64,000 bases of DNA from contig CAXIPT010000001.1 of the NCBI GenBank assembly GCA_964030475.1, positions 8,083,687-8,147,686 of the forward strand, in the 5' to 3' direction. Shown here piece by piece: positions 23,015-36,168 of the stretch. The translations under genes and the position numbers were made by a program. Source of the DNA: Tethya wilhelma (taxonomy: Eukaryota > Porifera > Demospongiae > Tethyida > Tethyidae). Each line of letters starts with the position of its first letter. Position 1 is the first letter of the stretch. The notes under the pieces were generated by a model that ran no database searches, was not told the DNA's origin, and saw nothing but the letters and a program-made list of their open reading frames with translations.

Positions 23015-24675
23015 TTAGCTAGCTATTATTGCCTTGTTTTGTGTTTCAAAAGCTAAATAACTGTTTTGTAGTCTCTTATGAGTGTCCTCTCTAGCAGTAG
23101 TGGGTGGGTACTTATTAGAACCATCAATACACTCCACAATCACCTCAATATCAGGATGGACAAAGAAGGCTATTGATTGCCGTACCATTCTCTGCTTCTC
23201 CTCATCTTCTGGCAGGAGGACTCTGTGTAACTGCATGCGATGATTATAATAAATATTATGATACAAATCATTAACACTGAATGTAGACAACACTTTAATA
23301 GAAGTATATACATGGATATAATATTATTGTGAATGTTTTTCACTATGGTTTCCATAATTATAGCAGTCAGGTAGCTACATACATAAGTTGTGATGAACAA
23401 TTAATGCTTCACTTACAGTGGCGAGGTACTTGTCACTGGTCCATTGTTGCATGAGAGCTCCCAGGTTGACTAGCACTGCCTCAGACATGTAGGGAACATC
23501 AATATACCCACCATCACTTCTCTTCACCTGTGTATTGAGGAAGTTAGGACTATGGCTTCTTTCAATGGACTCAATGTTTCTATTGATAAACCGTAGTAGG
23601 TCAAAATACCTGTAGTCCTCCATTAGGGTCTTGGAAGAGTAGAGTGATGGAGCCATAGTCCACATGTTCCCCACATCTCAGTTGGCCTGGTTTGATGTGA
23701 GAGCTGGGAGGAAGAGGAGGGTAGTACAACAACCTCATTGTAGTGTAGCTCTCAGAGTGACCAAGACCTTGCTTCTGGTGACATCTTACAAAGAAGGAGG
23801 GATCCTAGTTGAGAGAGACAAGAAGGAGCAACTCAATACCTATAAAATCAACATCTAGTTAATAAATTATGTGCTCTTTGATCCTATAACATCAATTTAC
23901 AATGATTTGAAAAGTAAGCAAGAAAAACGAGTCACCTACTGGTAGCTTCAAAGCATGTCCCATGAGTTCCAAGATCTTCAGTGATACTCTTTTACTCATC
24001 TCATAAAACTCAGTTATACATGTATGGAATTCAGGGACTTCAGGTGGATTGGGCTCCGAATACAAATTATGTGTGCATGTGATGTTGATAAGTTAGCACA
24101 GTATACATACAGATTGATACAGTGTAGTAATGGCTACAAAACTAGTAAAATATATACCTACACATTTATTAGGAAAACAGATGTTGAAGCACTCCTTCAA
24201 GTCACCAGGTCTTAAAGGATCAACACTATCAAAAGAGAACAATAAAACATCATCCAATGCAGAATATTGCAGCTATGGGCTTCCTCCTCCCCCCTTCTCA
24301 GACATCTGGCCCACAGCCATTCTTCTGGACCTCACCCCGAGCTCTCTTGCTCAAGACCAACATAGCCATTGTTCCCAGTATCTTCAGATCCAGCTTTTAG
24401 TAGATACTTCTTCTTCAGTTCCAGAGGTTGGATGAAGAACTGGTAGGCTGAAGAAAATGCTTTATCTATCTAGTAAAATAGTAGACAGTCAACTAAATTG
24501 AATTTTCACTCAAAGAGAAAGTTATACTCACCAGTTTTCTTTCAATGCCATGGTTCTTGATGAAGACAAATCCAATGGTAGTAAAGGCTGAGTGTAGCTG
24601 CTGGACTTGAGGACAGCTAGACACATCAGAAGAGGAGAAGACTCCCTCAAAGTCCACTACAGGAATTGCTGACAT
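23015..24675 (-). CDS. 2OG-Fe(II) oxygenase, isopenicillin-N-synthase-like, intact copy
   Basis: Seven exons sum to 978 nt, 325 codons: 24532–24675, 24336–24469, 24162–24225, 23940–24053, 23610–23804, 23417–23527 and 23015–23230. Residues 1–110 form the DIOX_N domain (PVVDF, GFVFIKNHGIERKL, NNGYVGLEQE, PLRPGDLKECF). The jelly-roll core has iron ligands H199/D201 (GEHVDYGS) and H256 (TLHRV), and the 2-oxoglutarate-binding R271 with S273 (RQS). All catalytic residues are present. Exon 2 uses a donor 6 nt downstream of that in the 14861 copy, adding two codons. Such enzymes use Fe(II), O2 and usually 2-oxoglutarate to oxidise small molecules in the cytosol; the substrate is unknown. This is the only complete member of the local family. 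Confidence 0.9.
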
Positions 24676-24930
24676 CTTTATGATAAACTGGTAAAGATTG
24701 TCATTTCATTATGTAAGGTTAAGAAGCCTCTTTCTCAGACAATTAATTTCACAACCTGGCAGTAGATGTTAAACAACAGCTAGTTTCTAGCTGGTTCGAT
24801 TATTTTGCGCTAGTATAATAGTTTTTCTAACAACCTTCTCCAATTAACAGTTATTGTGTAGAAATTTTTTGTTGTGATAGGTACCTGTATCAAGTCATCT
24901 CAATGCTGCATGTATACATGAGAATTATTA

Positions 24931-25982
24931 CTAGGGGAATGCACCGTGCATTGAAGGGCGAGCCGGAGCGATCGCGACGATAATTAATGTTGGCGCATGC
25001 GCAAATATTGATTTTAGACGCATGCGTAGTGGTAAAGTTACACGTGTTTGTGGTGATGGAGAATTGCATTGCATGTAGGCAGGTGAGCTTCATAAGGATC
25101 TTCATGTGAGGCCTGTGCTGCTTGAGTGACCTCTGATTCTTGAGGTTGGATAGATACAAGGTCAGAGAGGTCACCGTCTTCTGGTAGGTTAGATAAGGCC
25201 TGTGTGTTCAAATCCGATTCCACTGGCCCAGTAGTAGACATTGTTCTCAAGCAACCAGGTCAAAGCTTGTTCTACACGCCTCCTACGCACACGAAAGTCT
25301 TTATGTGTCTGGTCTCTCTCTTTCCTAACCACCAGGATGTCAACTTCTGATGGTAATCTTGGGAGACTGGTGGCAAATGACGACACATCTTGTGGGAGGT
25401 TAATGACGTGTCCACTGTAACCATACTGGCCTTGAGGTAGCCTGTAGACGGACATGATAGGCATGACAGCAGACACCAGCATTTCTTCCACTGGAGTTAA
25501 TTCATATCATTCAACACTTATAATATTGAGCTAAGCTACAGGCTAACCTGCAATTGTGGAGGCACAAAGCCAGGGTCCATGGATGTTGTTGGCACAAGAG
25601 CCTGCTTCTGAACAACTGTTATATATCTCTCGTCGTCTCGCTCGCCTGGCTTCTCTTTGCTCAGGCGTTTCTCGCTCCATATGCTCCCTGTAGAGTTCTC
25701 TTCGACGTTGGAGCCTTCTTTCATGAGAACTATCCGTTTCAATGCAAGCAAAAACTTTTGTAGCCAAGGACATTGAAATTCGAAACGAATCCTTAGGCAT
25801 GCATATTGCAACACGTGGTGGCACTCATAACATACCGTAAGTTTAAATTTTTATTCTACGTAATGTGGCATGCGAACAATTAGAAGAACGAACGACACGA
25901 CAGACAGACAGACAAAATTGCCGTTCAGCACACTAGGGTGGGCTCGCTCCGGCTCGCCCAATAACAAGAAAATTAAGAGAGA
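24931..25982 (-). mobile_element. Helitron remnant with predicted 3' terminus
   Basis: Read on the minus strand, the right-hand end has the classic Helitron finish: a perfect hairpin (AATGCACGGTGCATT, 24939–24953) four bases before a terminal CTAG (24931–24934), followed by T. A plausible 5' end is A|TCTCTCTTAATTTTC at 25982. A GGGCGAGCCGGAGCG word near 24955 and its complement near 25947 form a subterminal inverted pair. Between them is the degraded N-terminal part of a Helitron Rep/helicase polyprotein. The helicase half is absent, so the copy is internally deleted and non-autonomous. Confidence 0.65.
25038..25824 (-). pseudogene. Helitron polyprotein N-terminal fragment
   Basis: The fragments read as the pre-Rep region typical of animal Helitron polyproteins. 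Around 25543–25824 is a region rich in RRRELYREHMERETPEQRE. At 25260–25491 are VINLPQDVSSFATSLPRLP, DILVVRKE and RVEQALTWLLENNVYY, and then SNLPEDGDLSDL follows in another frame. At least one frameshift lies near 25230. A break at about 25495–25560 separates the first two parts. No HUH nuclease or helicase motif remains. Confidence 0.7.
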
Positions 25983-26035
25983 TAAAAACCAATTCAAACT
26001 CGAAGCAAAAAAAAGAGAGAGTGAGAGAGAGTGGG

Positions 26036-28417
26036 CTATACAAACGAACGAGTTGTCACTTTAGCCCTCGCTGGTTTGGATGGTCTGTGGACGATGTTAA
26101 TGGTGGAGTGTCCTGGTTTTCGCTTGACTCGGTCAAGATGGTCGTGTGCAGAGAGTTTAGGTCTTTTTCTAGCAACACCCTCTGATTCCTCCTCCATCTG
26201 CTTCAGCTTGGCCTCTAGAGCTGCAATCTTTGCAGATGTGCTGGGTGTCACATAGTGTGTGCATCCATGGTGCATCCATTCAGAGCATAAAAGAGGTAGC
26301 TACATATCATTATTGTGTGATCTTCACAGAACAATTATACTGGTACTTTACATTCTGTATGTAATGGTTTGAAGACACATCCAGAAGGTGGATAGGAGGT
26401 CATCAAAGGCAAGTCATTGATAACATGAATAGACTTGATACAAGTTAAAAACATTCATAATTGAGGCACTCAACATACCAAACAAAGGAGAGCCCATTCT
26501 CTCAAGTGAGTGGCAATGAGCAAACTATGACGTACCAAATACAAAACAATGGCTACTACAACACACTCAACTTTCCCAATAAATCCACCTCTAAAAACAA
26601 CCCCAGTCCCCCATTTCACTACCATTCCGACTAAAAGTCAGCAGAATAGAGTAGAGCTTCCGAGCGAAGCATTGTCTGTACTTCCTTACCTCACTCCACT
26701 GTGGAGGGTCTCTGACACTGAGCTGGCATCCCAGGTCTCTGACACAGCAAACGGCTACAAGAGAACAATGAAGTGTTTTATCAAAAAACTAATCAATAAT
26801 ACTTTGTAGTGTGTACTATACATTCAAAGAAAAGTTTTGTGTTTTGGAGCATGAAAAACATTTTGATGGTTCGCAATCACTGGAATATGTTGCGCTTACA
26901 CTGAACTAGACAATTTAATGTTCACTTTAATGACTTGACCAGACCATCACATGCACTAATGTAAGTACAGCTATTGTTGAGAGACGAGAGAGACAGGCAC
27001 TACAATCATAGATACTAGTAGGAATTTGTTACAAAGAAAATTCATTAAACATTGTACCTTCCCATCCATATCAGAACAAGATGCTGTACAGTGTATGCCA
27101 CTACAGGGCTACAGGGAGTTGCTATGGATACTAAAACCTCCAAAGGAGCTCAGCAGAACCAAAGACATAGAGATTAACAACCACTATATGGTCTACGCAC
27201 ACACACACACACACAGCTTCATCCTCATTTCCAGGCTTCCAGCGGAAGAAGCTTTGGAATGAGATGATTCCAATGACTCACATTCTTCTTTGCTGCTCCT
27301 TGATCCTGCTTCGCCCAGTCCACAATAATCTTCTTACCCAGTGCTTTCTTTCCATGCAAGCAAGTCTTGGCCTTTTCAGCTTCCTGAGGTGAAACAAGAC
27401 AACATACAGATCAGAGTGGTCAGGTAGAGGAGTCACCTTGAAAGTACACTATGTGTTCATTTTGTGCATCCAATCCATAATCAATGAGTTGTTTATTTTC
27501 ATAATGCCAAATAAAATGTTTGCTTAAGACTGTGTGCAATCTTGCTTATGCATGTGAGTACACATGGCACAGCTGATAAGTTACATTGCAGCAACATAAA
27601 TAGAAAAATTGCTCAAGGATTTTTACCTATTCCCAATCAAATCTTGGAACACTCACAGTGTGGCCTGGAAATGAGGCTAGGGTTTGTCACATGCGACTGA
27701 AATGCAAGTGATAGGTGCCAGGTGCAAGTCTATGACTAATTTCAATTCAAGCCTTCCTCCTCTTCATGTATGTTTGCGAGGGAGGAGCCAGTGAACAAAG
27801 CTAGTAAAACCCACCTCTCTTGTGGAATACTCCACAAAGCAGTAGTCTCTCGGTGTTGGTCTGTCAGAGCTGGAGGACCTGAACAGATACCTGAAGCCAA
27901 CCACTGTACCATGGCGCGTTACAAACTGTAAGATGTTTTGTCTAAATAATGAAAAACAAAACCACATTAATCACACACACCCAGAGTCCATTGAAAGTAG
28001 GGCACCATTAATATGAAGAAGCCCCTGTAATAAAACAACAAAGGGACCAAGAACAAGAGAAAGAAGCTGTTCACATTGGTGTACATCTACAGTATTCCAA
28101 AACCCAACCAAAAGGGTTAGTCACATTTGAACACCATTTAAACTCCAAGGTGATCTAATTTAGCAACCACATCACAAGGAAAAGAAACAGTATAACCACC
28201 AGGGTGGACACAGCAGGGTGAACCTTCCAAGGTGAACTTGTACATGCTTCATTCTATTGTGTCCAAAGTACAAACAGATGTGTAGTTTTGAGCAAATACC
28301 TGTAAGTACTATACCTTGTCCCTTGCTAGCAACTAAAGGCTAACTAGTGCTTATTGCATCTTCTGATCATGATCTCCAATGAATTATAGTTTCAAAAGTA
28401 CAAACACACGCATGCAT

Positions 28418-28457
<40 letters not shown>

Positions 28458-28900
28458 CATATGTTATACAGAGGGTAGCAGAAATAACACAGGAAAATGA
28501 AACACTTGAAGTTGTCAAAGTGAAACCAACATGGTCACAGTAATTCCATACTAGGATAATGAATGGTATGCTCCCTAATGATAGACTGGAAACAGTACAA
28601 GTGCAACTAGCTGAACTGAGCAACAAGAAATGGAGAAGAAGAGCTGTGCCAAACTTACTCTGTGAGCCGTTTATCCAGGTTCCCAATCCATAGCTTGTGA
28701 CTGCGAATGGAGCCACTCTTGGGTGCTTCAGGTGGAACCGGAATGAGACACGACTTGTCGTCAGAGTTCTTCTTGGTGCTCTCGACAATCTCGTCCTCAC
28801 TACTGCTAGAGGTCGACCCACTCCTCACTGGACTGGTGGTGGGAGGGCTGGCATCGCTGTCAGCTCTAGTGTCCTGAACCTCTTTAGCATCAGCCATCAT
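26036..28900 (-). CDS. RBM18: RNA-binding protein 18-like (single RRM)
   Basis: Clear exons are 28659–28900, 27815–27941 and one ending near 27285, plus a C-terminal exon from about 26240 to the stop at 26036. Exon 1 encodes a Ser/Asp/Glu-rich tail leading to HKLWIGNLDKRLTE, which is RNP2 of the RRM. Exon 2 has VGFRYLFR and PRDYCFVEYSTRE, which is RNP1. Exon 3 has EAEKAKTCLHGKKALGKK and IIVDWA, the end of the fold. The last exon has AKIAALEAKLKQMEEE, a short helix that is the hallmark of RBM18. Splicing between exon 3 (possible donor AAT|GTGAGT at about 27281) and the last exon could not be fixed; a small exon near 26700–26740 is possible. RBM18 is a small nuclear RNA-binding protein of unknown function. 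Confidence 0.82.
28418..28457. repeat. (CA)n microsatellite in RBM18 intron 1
   Basis: About 20 CA units; on the transcribed strand it is a GU tract roughly 200 nt downstream of the exon-1 donor. Confidence 0.9.
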
Positions 28901-29870
28901 TTATAGTGAACCTGAATTATAATGAAACCATGGAATATAAACACATGAAAGTAAATTGCTAGGGATCCGTTTCTATGTATAATTATTCTTTTACTAAACT
29001 GCAATATATACTGCAAAGAGATATTGTGAAAAAAAGTTGAAAAATTTAACATGTTAAAAATTCTTGATCTATGGTAGTGGACAGCCAAGCTCCACTGCAC
29101 ATCTCAAACAATGCCTATCACAACACCACAGCTGGGGTTACTATAGTAGTGTAAACTGATTGTACAGCTCTACAGGTGACTCCATGAACAAAAGGCTCAA
29201 GCTGGAGGATGTCATCTGAAATATGCAGACAACCATGGCATAAGGAATTTTTTGGTGAAAAGAATTCTAACAATGCATCAGTGATCACGATGATCTGGCA
29301 GAACAGCTTATACACAAAGACAAGATCGAGCCTTGCTTATGAGGACATGCAACTTTCACTTGACACATACATATATACGATACTTTTCACTCACTATCAC
29401 AATAGATAGATCTTGTAGAAAAGGAATACAAATACAATGTTATATCAGGCGTGATAAATAGCGAAATGTCACAATGAAACAAGGGGCGTTGCTCTGAAAT
29501 GCAGTCAACTGGGTCACCCCATGATCCCCACAGCCACTGACTATCTTATTGCCCACTACTAAGTTTATGGCACTCACCGTTTCTTTTAGCACACAATCCA
29601 CAGCGTTGAGAGTCGGTACTACGTCTTAGAAATGTCCCAAAACATGATAAGGGGAAGGAAGGAAGTCAGCAAGTCGGCATTTGTTTTGGTGTGCAATATT
29701 TAGAACTCATCGCACGTGGAGCTATCAATCGCACATTTGGGGGCCGGGCGCGTAAATTAGTAACGCCCATTTGTGTGTTTTTCTTATAAAAGCACCTCTT
29801 TGTTTGCAAAGGTTTGAAAAATGCTTGCAAACTGTTCATTAGGGCCGAGTAAGGAGTTATACTGGTAATA
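28901..29870. other. Divergent intergenic between RBM18 and XYLT
   Basis: No gene is recognised. It holds both promoters, since RBM18 runs left and XYLT runs right. Confidence 0.5.
29785..29792 (+). promoter_or_regulatory. TATA-box candidate for XYLT
   Basis: TATAAAAG stands 79 nt upstream of the XYLT start codon in a pyrimidine-flanked context, consistent with transcription starting near 29815–29825. The assignment is by motif and position only. Confidence 0.4.
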
Positions 29871-32800
29871 ATGGCGTTTAGGAGACTAATTGGCGTTCGT
29901 TTGCTCTATGTGTTGATGTTTGGTGTGCTAATATTGCTTGTGCAAATGATAGCTCTGAACAAACTCAACAACCAGTCACCATCCTCGTTTCCATGGGTAG
30001 CAGACGACTTTGAAAAGGAGGACTTCATAAAGAGAACAGCCAAACCACCACTGGAGCATGTAAGGGGCACAAATTATACCATTTTGTCTCAAACTGTCCA
30101 TCAAACATCCCTGTATTTTGCTACATATTATGTGAAATCATGTGTTTACTTTGACATAATTAGCCTACACTGTTTATGGTTTAGGATATACATAAGGTTT
30201 TGTAGGGGTTTCATATTATTAATTTTATACTTACAATACATCATATGAGCATAGATAATGTAACAGGGCTGATATTGGTGTCTGCTTTGAGAGAGTAAGA
30301 CAATTTACCCTGGCTTTTAATATTGAAACACCTGCACAGTTTACAAAAAACAACAACAACAGTTTCCTCTTGGTTATAGTAATGCCCACTCCTCGATTCA
30401 TACATAGTATAGTGGTGCCCCTTGCTAATTCACATAGCATGGTGTGTTCCAATAGCAAAGGCCACGAAGAGTCTTAGCGAGGTGCTGATATACCGCAGTA
30501 CTTTACACTTCATCCTGTAAACTGCTATATACTGTTGTTGTTTTAGAGCCAAGTGGACAAGTTGAAGACTTGTTTGTTTTCTTAGCCATGAGCTAGTCTA
30601 AGGGTTATAGAAATGGAGCCTTGATTTTAGATATGCCATCCTATTGGAGAGATCGTTTAGCAAGTTAGATTGACACATTAAACATTGTTGGTTTTTAGTT
30701 TACACAAATGTAGCTATACATTGTGTTTTGTTTTGTTTTCCTTATTCAAGAAAGCACTTGTTTCATCTGCAGTCATGTTTGAAACAAACTGCAGCCCTTG
30801 TGGAGGGGGTTCCCCTCCTATGCAAGATTATGCAATAGATCTGCAGACTACAATCACCACTATACAGTATACCAAGAGTGTTCTTGGTATAGTCTATCAG
30901 CTAAACCCATTTTTCTGCTCCGCTATGACTGACTAGATAGAATAACTCCTGATAGTACCTGGAGACTGTCAGCTTGCAACCTGTAGAGATAATTGCTTTT
31001 GATGTGAAATTATGGTTTTGTAATTTTCTTCAGTGTGTGTTTGTGTGTTGACCTAATCAAGTTGTTTGTTCCTCCATCTTTGGAAAACCATTTAGCCTTT
31101 GCCACTAATGCTTTGGTAGGTACATGATGTGGAAGCTAGGCCTAGAGTCAGAGTTCCTGTTCTTTGAGATATTATTACCACAACAATAGTGCCATACAGC
31201 ATAGAGGTTAATTATCTATGCATACAGTAGTTAACATGACAGGGTAGAGGCTAGCTTGATAGTAATGGAGAATTTTGCTTAGCTCTACTCTAGTGATAAA
31301 TTTCAATCTTTGAATATCAGGAAGAAGAGAGAGACGAGAGATTACTTAATTATCCCTACTAATTTGCCATAGTTTCTTTGGGGGTGTGCAGTGCATTGCC
31401 ATGGTAACATAGTATAGTACACCTGTGGGTTCATTAGGGAGAGTATGTGATGATGGTGGGTACATGTATATACTCTTCATGGAATGTCTTGCACCTTAAA
31501 TAACTATTTTCTCTACCATTCTATGTGGCACATTGTTTTGCTTCCAAGGGCCATCAGTGTCATTTTGTTTCGTTCGATCTTGACATTAATGTTGATTAGG
31601 TTCTTGACACCAATGTTGAGTAGGGCTATAGTGCTAGATCATTGTCAGTTAGTTCTTGACGTCACTGTTCTTGATATTGACGTCTGTTTGGGGTCAGTGG
31701 TCATTTCTATCATGATATCAAGAGTTCATCTTGATGTTGACAAGGTGTCTTTGGTATTGAGGTTGATTGGACTCTAATTGTGGTTTTGGTGTACTTTTCC
31801 CTTCCCCCTCAGTGAACTCTATGCTTGTCCCTCATGGGAACACATTCCTCTTGCCCACTGGCGTGGAATTAAGCAAACATTCTTGAAATACTTTTAGTAA
31901 GCTTTATGTACTGTGTAGAGAAAGTCTAGTAATCTTTGCACCATAGGCTATTAAAACTACTGGACGTTTATTATTACAGGAGTTCAAGTTTTTTATTAGC
32001 TCTATACCACAGTCACAGCTGTTCTCCAGACTCTATGGCAGCTACATGTTAGACACAGTACACTCTTTGAGAGAGCTTGTTATGGGACCTTTGAACAGGT
32101 GTACAGTCTGTGCTAGTGCAGGCCTTGCAGTAACTGTTGTTATATAGACCTTCTATTTATGCCTTTTCACCTTGGCTTCATATATTAGTATTATTAATTG
32201 CTTTGATGTTCAATATCAAACACCAGAACCTTCAGTTTGAAAGTTTGCCTCATACTACATGTATACCAAGATTGCAATGGAGGTAGAATTGTAACAGATG
32301 TTGTACTATCTTGTCTGATAATCCACAGATGGTGAAGGTTTTCAGAATATAGCACGATGAGCAGGCTTTCAAAATTGACAAATGACTGCATTAACTTGTT
32401 GATAAGACGTACATCACTAACCAATAGTGTATGTGGAAGGGGGAGTTTGATGTTGATCGTGAGATATACATGCACTGCATGCTGTGCACACATGTAGTTG
32501 TAATGTTATTGTACTTGGTTGACAATATTCCATGTTGGTGTTTACAATCCATTTTAATTGTCCTCATCCTTGTGGTAATGCAGGTGTACCCTATGGTCTA
32601 AACAAGAATGCATACCAATTCTCCTCTATCTTTCAATCCAACAGCATGTGTTGCTAGGAGGCGATATTGGTGCCAAACACACACACTCTCTGCCACACGC
32701 TCACATTATGATCTGTTGTCTCATCGTCTCCTTTGATGTTGAATGCTTTATATTCCTTGGTTTTAGTGGTGTTTGCTCAGCCACTGATTGAAGTACAAAT

Positions 32801-34135
32801 TACACTGATAGGATAACGAATCGGACATAGCTCAAACACATTAGTGTCATCTATCATTGCATTTCTTTCCCCCCCCTTTTTTGTACATACCTCTACTTCT
32901 GAGTCTTTATTGGAGTAACTATGTGCACTTTATGATTTCATGCCCAAAGTGAATTGTAAGTGTGTGTGAGTGTGTATGTTTGTGTGTTTGTACTCTTCCC
33001 ACCAATCACACCCTATCCTGTAGTCTCATTTAATTTACAGTTGACCTTCCATTGTGTGTATGATGTACACTTCACCTGCTGCATGTTTGTAGTCATTTCC
33101 ATGTGTCTTAAATGACCCTGTGTATGTATGTAGGTGTAGGTGGCTCCATTTGTGTTGGTGTAGTTGATTTGTGTGGTAGTGATTCGATTATTGCACATTC
33201 TTTACCTGTGAATGCATGTAGTGTGTGCTCCATTACTGCCTCAGCAAGCCACCATTATACATTTATGTCTGTTGTGTTTATCAGTGTTGAATAATTGTCT
33301 TGGTATCTTAATGAATTTCCTGCGTGGTACGGCATATGACAGAACACTTTGTTTATTCTATAGTCATAGCAACACAATCTCTCTAATGCACCAATTGACT
33401 CTGTTTATATAAGTGTGTTTTCATTGGCATTCTTTATCAACATCACATTGATTGGCCTGCTCATGATAATGTGAATGATAATAATCTCTTCTTTCTTGTT
33501 CTCTCAGGAGAACCCAGCCCATGCCAACGTTAAGGACCCTCCCTCTTCACCTGCCAAACCAACAAACAATGAAGGATCAAAAAAACAAGAAAATGCAAGA
33601 ACTAAAAGACCAAGATTACTACCTCCCCTGAAGTCCTCCGATTGGAAAGGCAATGAACGTGTCTTGAACCAAGTTGTTGACGTTGAAAATGTCACAGCTG
33701 CCCTCCCAACTCCGACTCCAAAGAGAAGCCAAACGGTCCCCGTCCAGGAGACCAAGGCTCTCAACCCATTTACTTACTATCCTCTCCCTCCTGACCTTCT
33801 TGGCTGTAGCATCGAGGGCAAGAAGGATGCCTTGTCGGCAGTGTCACGAGCCAAGACCAAGGAGTGCAAAGACCTCATCAAGAACCTCACTTGCTTGCAG
33901 CAGGCCAGGCAGCTGTACGACACCAGTATTACGAACCAGTGTCCCATCGGTAAGAACCCAGGGAAGGGGTTTGAACGTATACCGTATGTTCTGGGTGAAG
34001 GTCAGATGGCCCGAGTGGTGTTTCTACTCTCAGTCCATGGCCGGGCCTATCGCCAGGTGAAGAGGCTCTTCAAGGCCATCTACCACACCGATCACTACTA
34101 CTTCATCCATGTGGACTCGGTGAGGGAGAAACACT

Positions 34136-34188
<53 letters not shown>

Positions 34189-36120
34189 TTTTTCAAAATT
34201 TTCCTTTGTCAACCACCCACAGTATACAAACGTTTCAGTTCTATCTGGTGAAATATACTGTCGTGATTACTGTAAATTCACAGTCTCTTGCCATGTACTA
34301 TGTGTGCTGGCAATATGTATAGTATGGTATGTACTTGTGTCTCCATTATATCATACCTTGCACACTCTGTGTGCCTTTAAAAGTAGTGTTGTGATTTGCC
34401 CCAATCCTGCTCAGTGTTGGAGTGTTCTGGCAACTCTGGTGCTCCTCTACAAGCATTGCATGTACATCTTCTAGAGCTGCCATGGCAGCTTTGGAGCCTG
34501 ATTTTAGCTTTAGACATTCCAATGACACCTTGCATGCCAATCAGAACCTCCTATCCCATAGTGTTGCACTTATGCATGTACACAGCTAAAAATATGCACA
34601 GTGAGTGGGTGAGTGAGTGAGTGAGTGAGTGAGTGATTGAGTGAGTGAGTGAGTGTGAGTGAATGAAGTTTGCACTCTAAAATGTACTGTGAGAACTGAC
34701 ATGCCGAAGCTAAGAAATCACTCGTAAAGAACCGTTACGAGTCTTTGGGTTAATGCCCCTATTTGGTAGACAGAGGGTGGTGCAATGCATGTGTGTGTGT
34801 GATGTCATGGCCGTATGTCTCTAGCTCTCTGGTTGCATGCTTCCCCTATTGTTAATGTGATGAGAGACACTCTCATGCTGAGGAAGACATCAGTCTGTGG
34901 CATGTCTTGAAAATGTGTGTACTTTACAGCGTCCCATATTGTGGGTATGTTTGTTGCATGTTTGTTGTTCCTTAGCTTCCATAATGTACAAGACCATAAG
35001 TAGATTATTGGGAGTCCATGTGGACACAATGAAGAGCTCAGCACATAAAGAGTGCCTTGTCTGTTTGCTACACAAGGTCTTCTGTCATCATATCTAGTGA
35101 CTGAAAGTCAAAATCGGGGAAAAATCCATTGAGTCAGGTTTCAGTGTACATGTACGTATATTCACTTGTACATAGTAGAGTATGTGTGTACTGTCTGTTT
35201 ATTATTGGATGACAATACTTTTCACTACATCTACTTTTCAAAGTCCTAAGCTGCCTTAAGGCAAAATCTTTGCTGGTAGAAGTTGCGCGATAGTCAATTA
35301 TCCTTTTACGGTAATGTCCGAAGCTAGAGGCAGCTGTGCTCTACTAGGATACAGCCTGGGAACGTGACCGTTGTTTTCCAAGAGTCTTGAGTGTTTTCCA
35401 TCCCCTAGTTGTTGGTTGTGGCTGTTGTTGTCGTGTGCATGTGATAAAAACTCATTTGTAGTCAACAAACTTTCATTTGTCGAAGCAAAGATGAAAGCTT
35501 TATGCATAATTTTCGTGTGTTGGTTGTCATTGTAACTAATCCCTGTGCTATGGTCTCTGGCAGTAGAGCACTTGTTGCTACAAACATCATGTCACACCCC
35601 ACCTTCTAGTGGCTCCATCACAGCATTCTAGCGAGTTTGTCCCTTTCATTCCCTTTCATTAGTGCACTGGCATTTTTCCCATGGAGATTCAGCGTCTCCA
35701 TAGCAACAGCGTGAAGAGATTGAGTAGCATGTTGGTAGCAGTATAGCTGTGTGTGTACGGAGTAGCACCCTGTTGTTGACTGGTACGTGGCTGACTGCTG
35801 ATTGACTACAAAGTAACCTTTCATTCCATGCTACAAGTGATACACATGGCAAGCATTTACAACATTTTTTCATCGCCAATAGAAAATTATGTTGTGGTCA
35901 GCATACAAAGTGAAAACACACTTATTTTGTCAAAAGTCAATCACCTATTGTAAAGGTGACTCCCACACCATGTCGAAATGTCATAGTACATGGGTAGCCA
36001 ACCATACTCACTCACACTTTTACACACGCACTCGATCACGCTTACACTCACACACACTAACTCACTCACACACTCACTCATTCACACACACACACACACA
36101 CACACACATGCACACACACA

Positions 36121-36168
<48 letters not shown>

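Noticed and set aside
28384..28821. 145-codon minus-strand frame ending in a CV repeat
   Set aside because: It antisense-overlaps RBM18 exon 1 in another frame and reads through a GT microsatellite; no domain.
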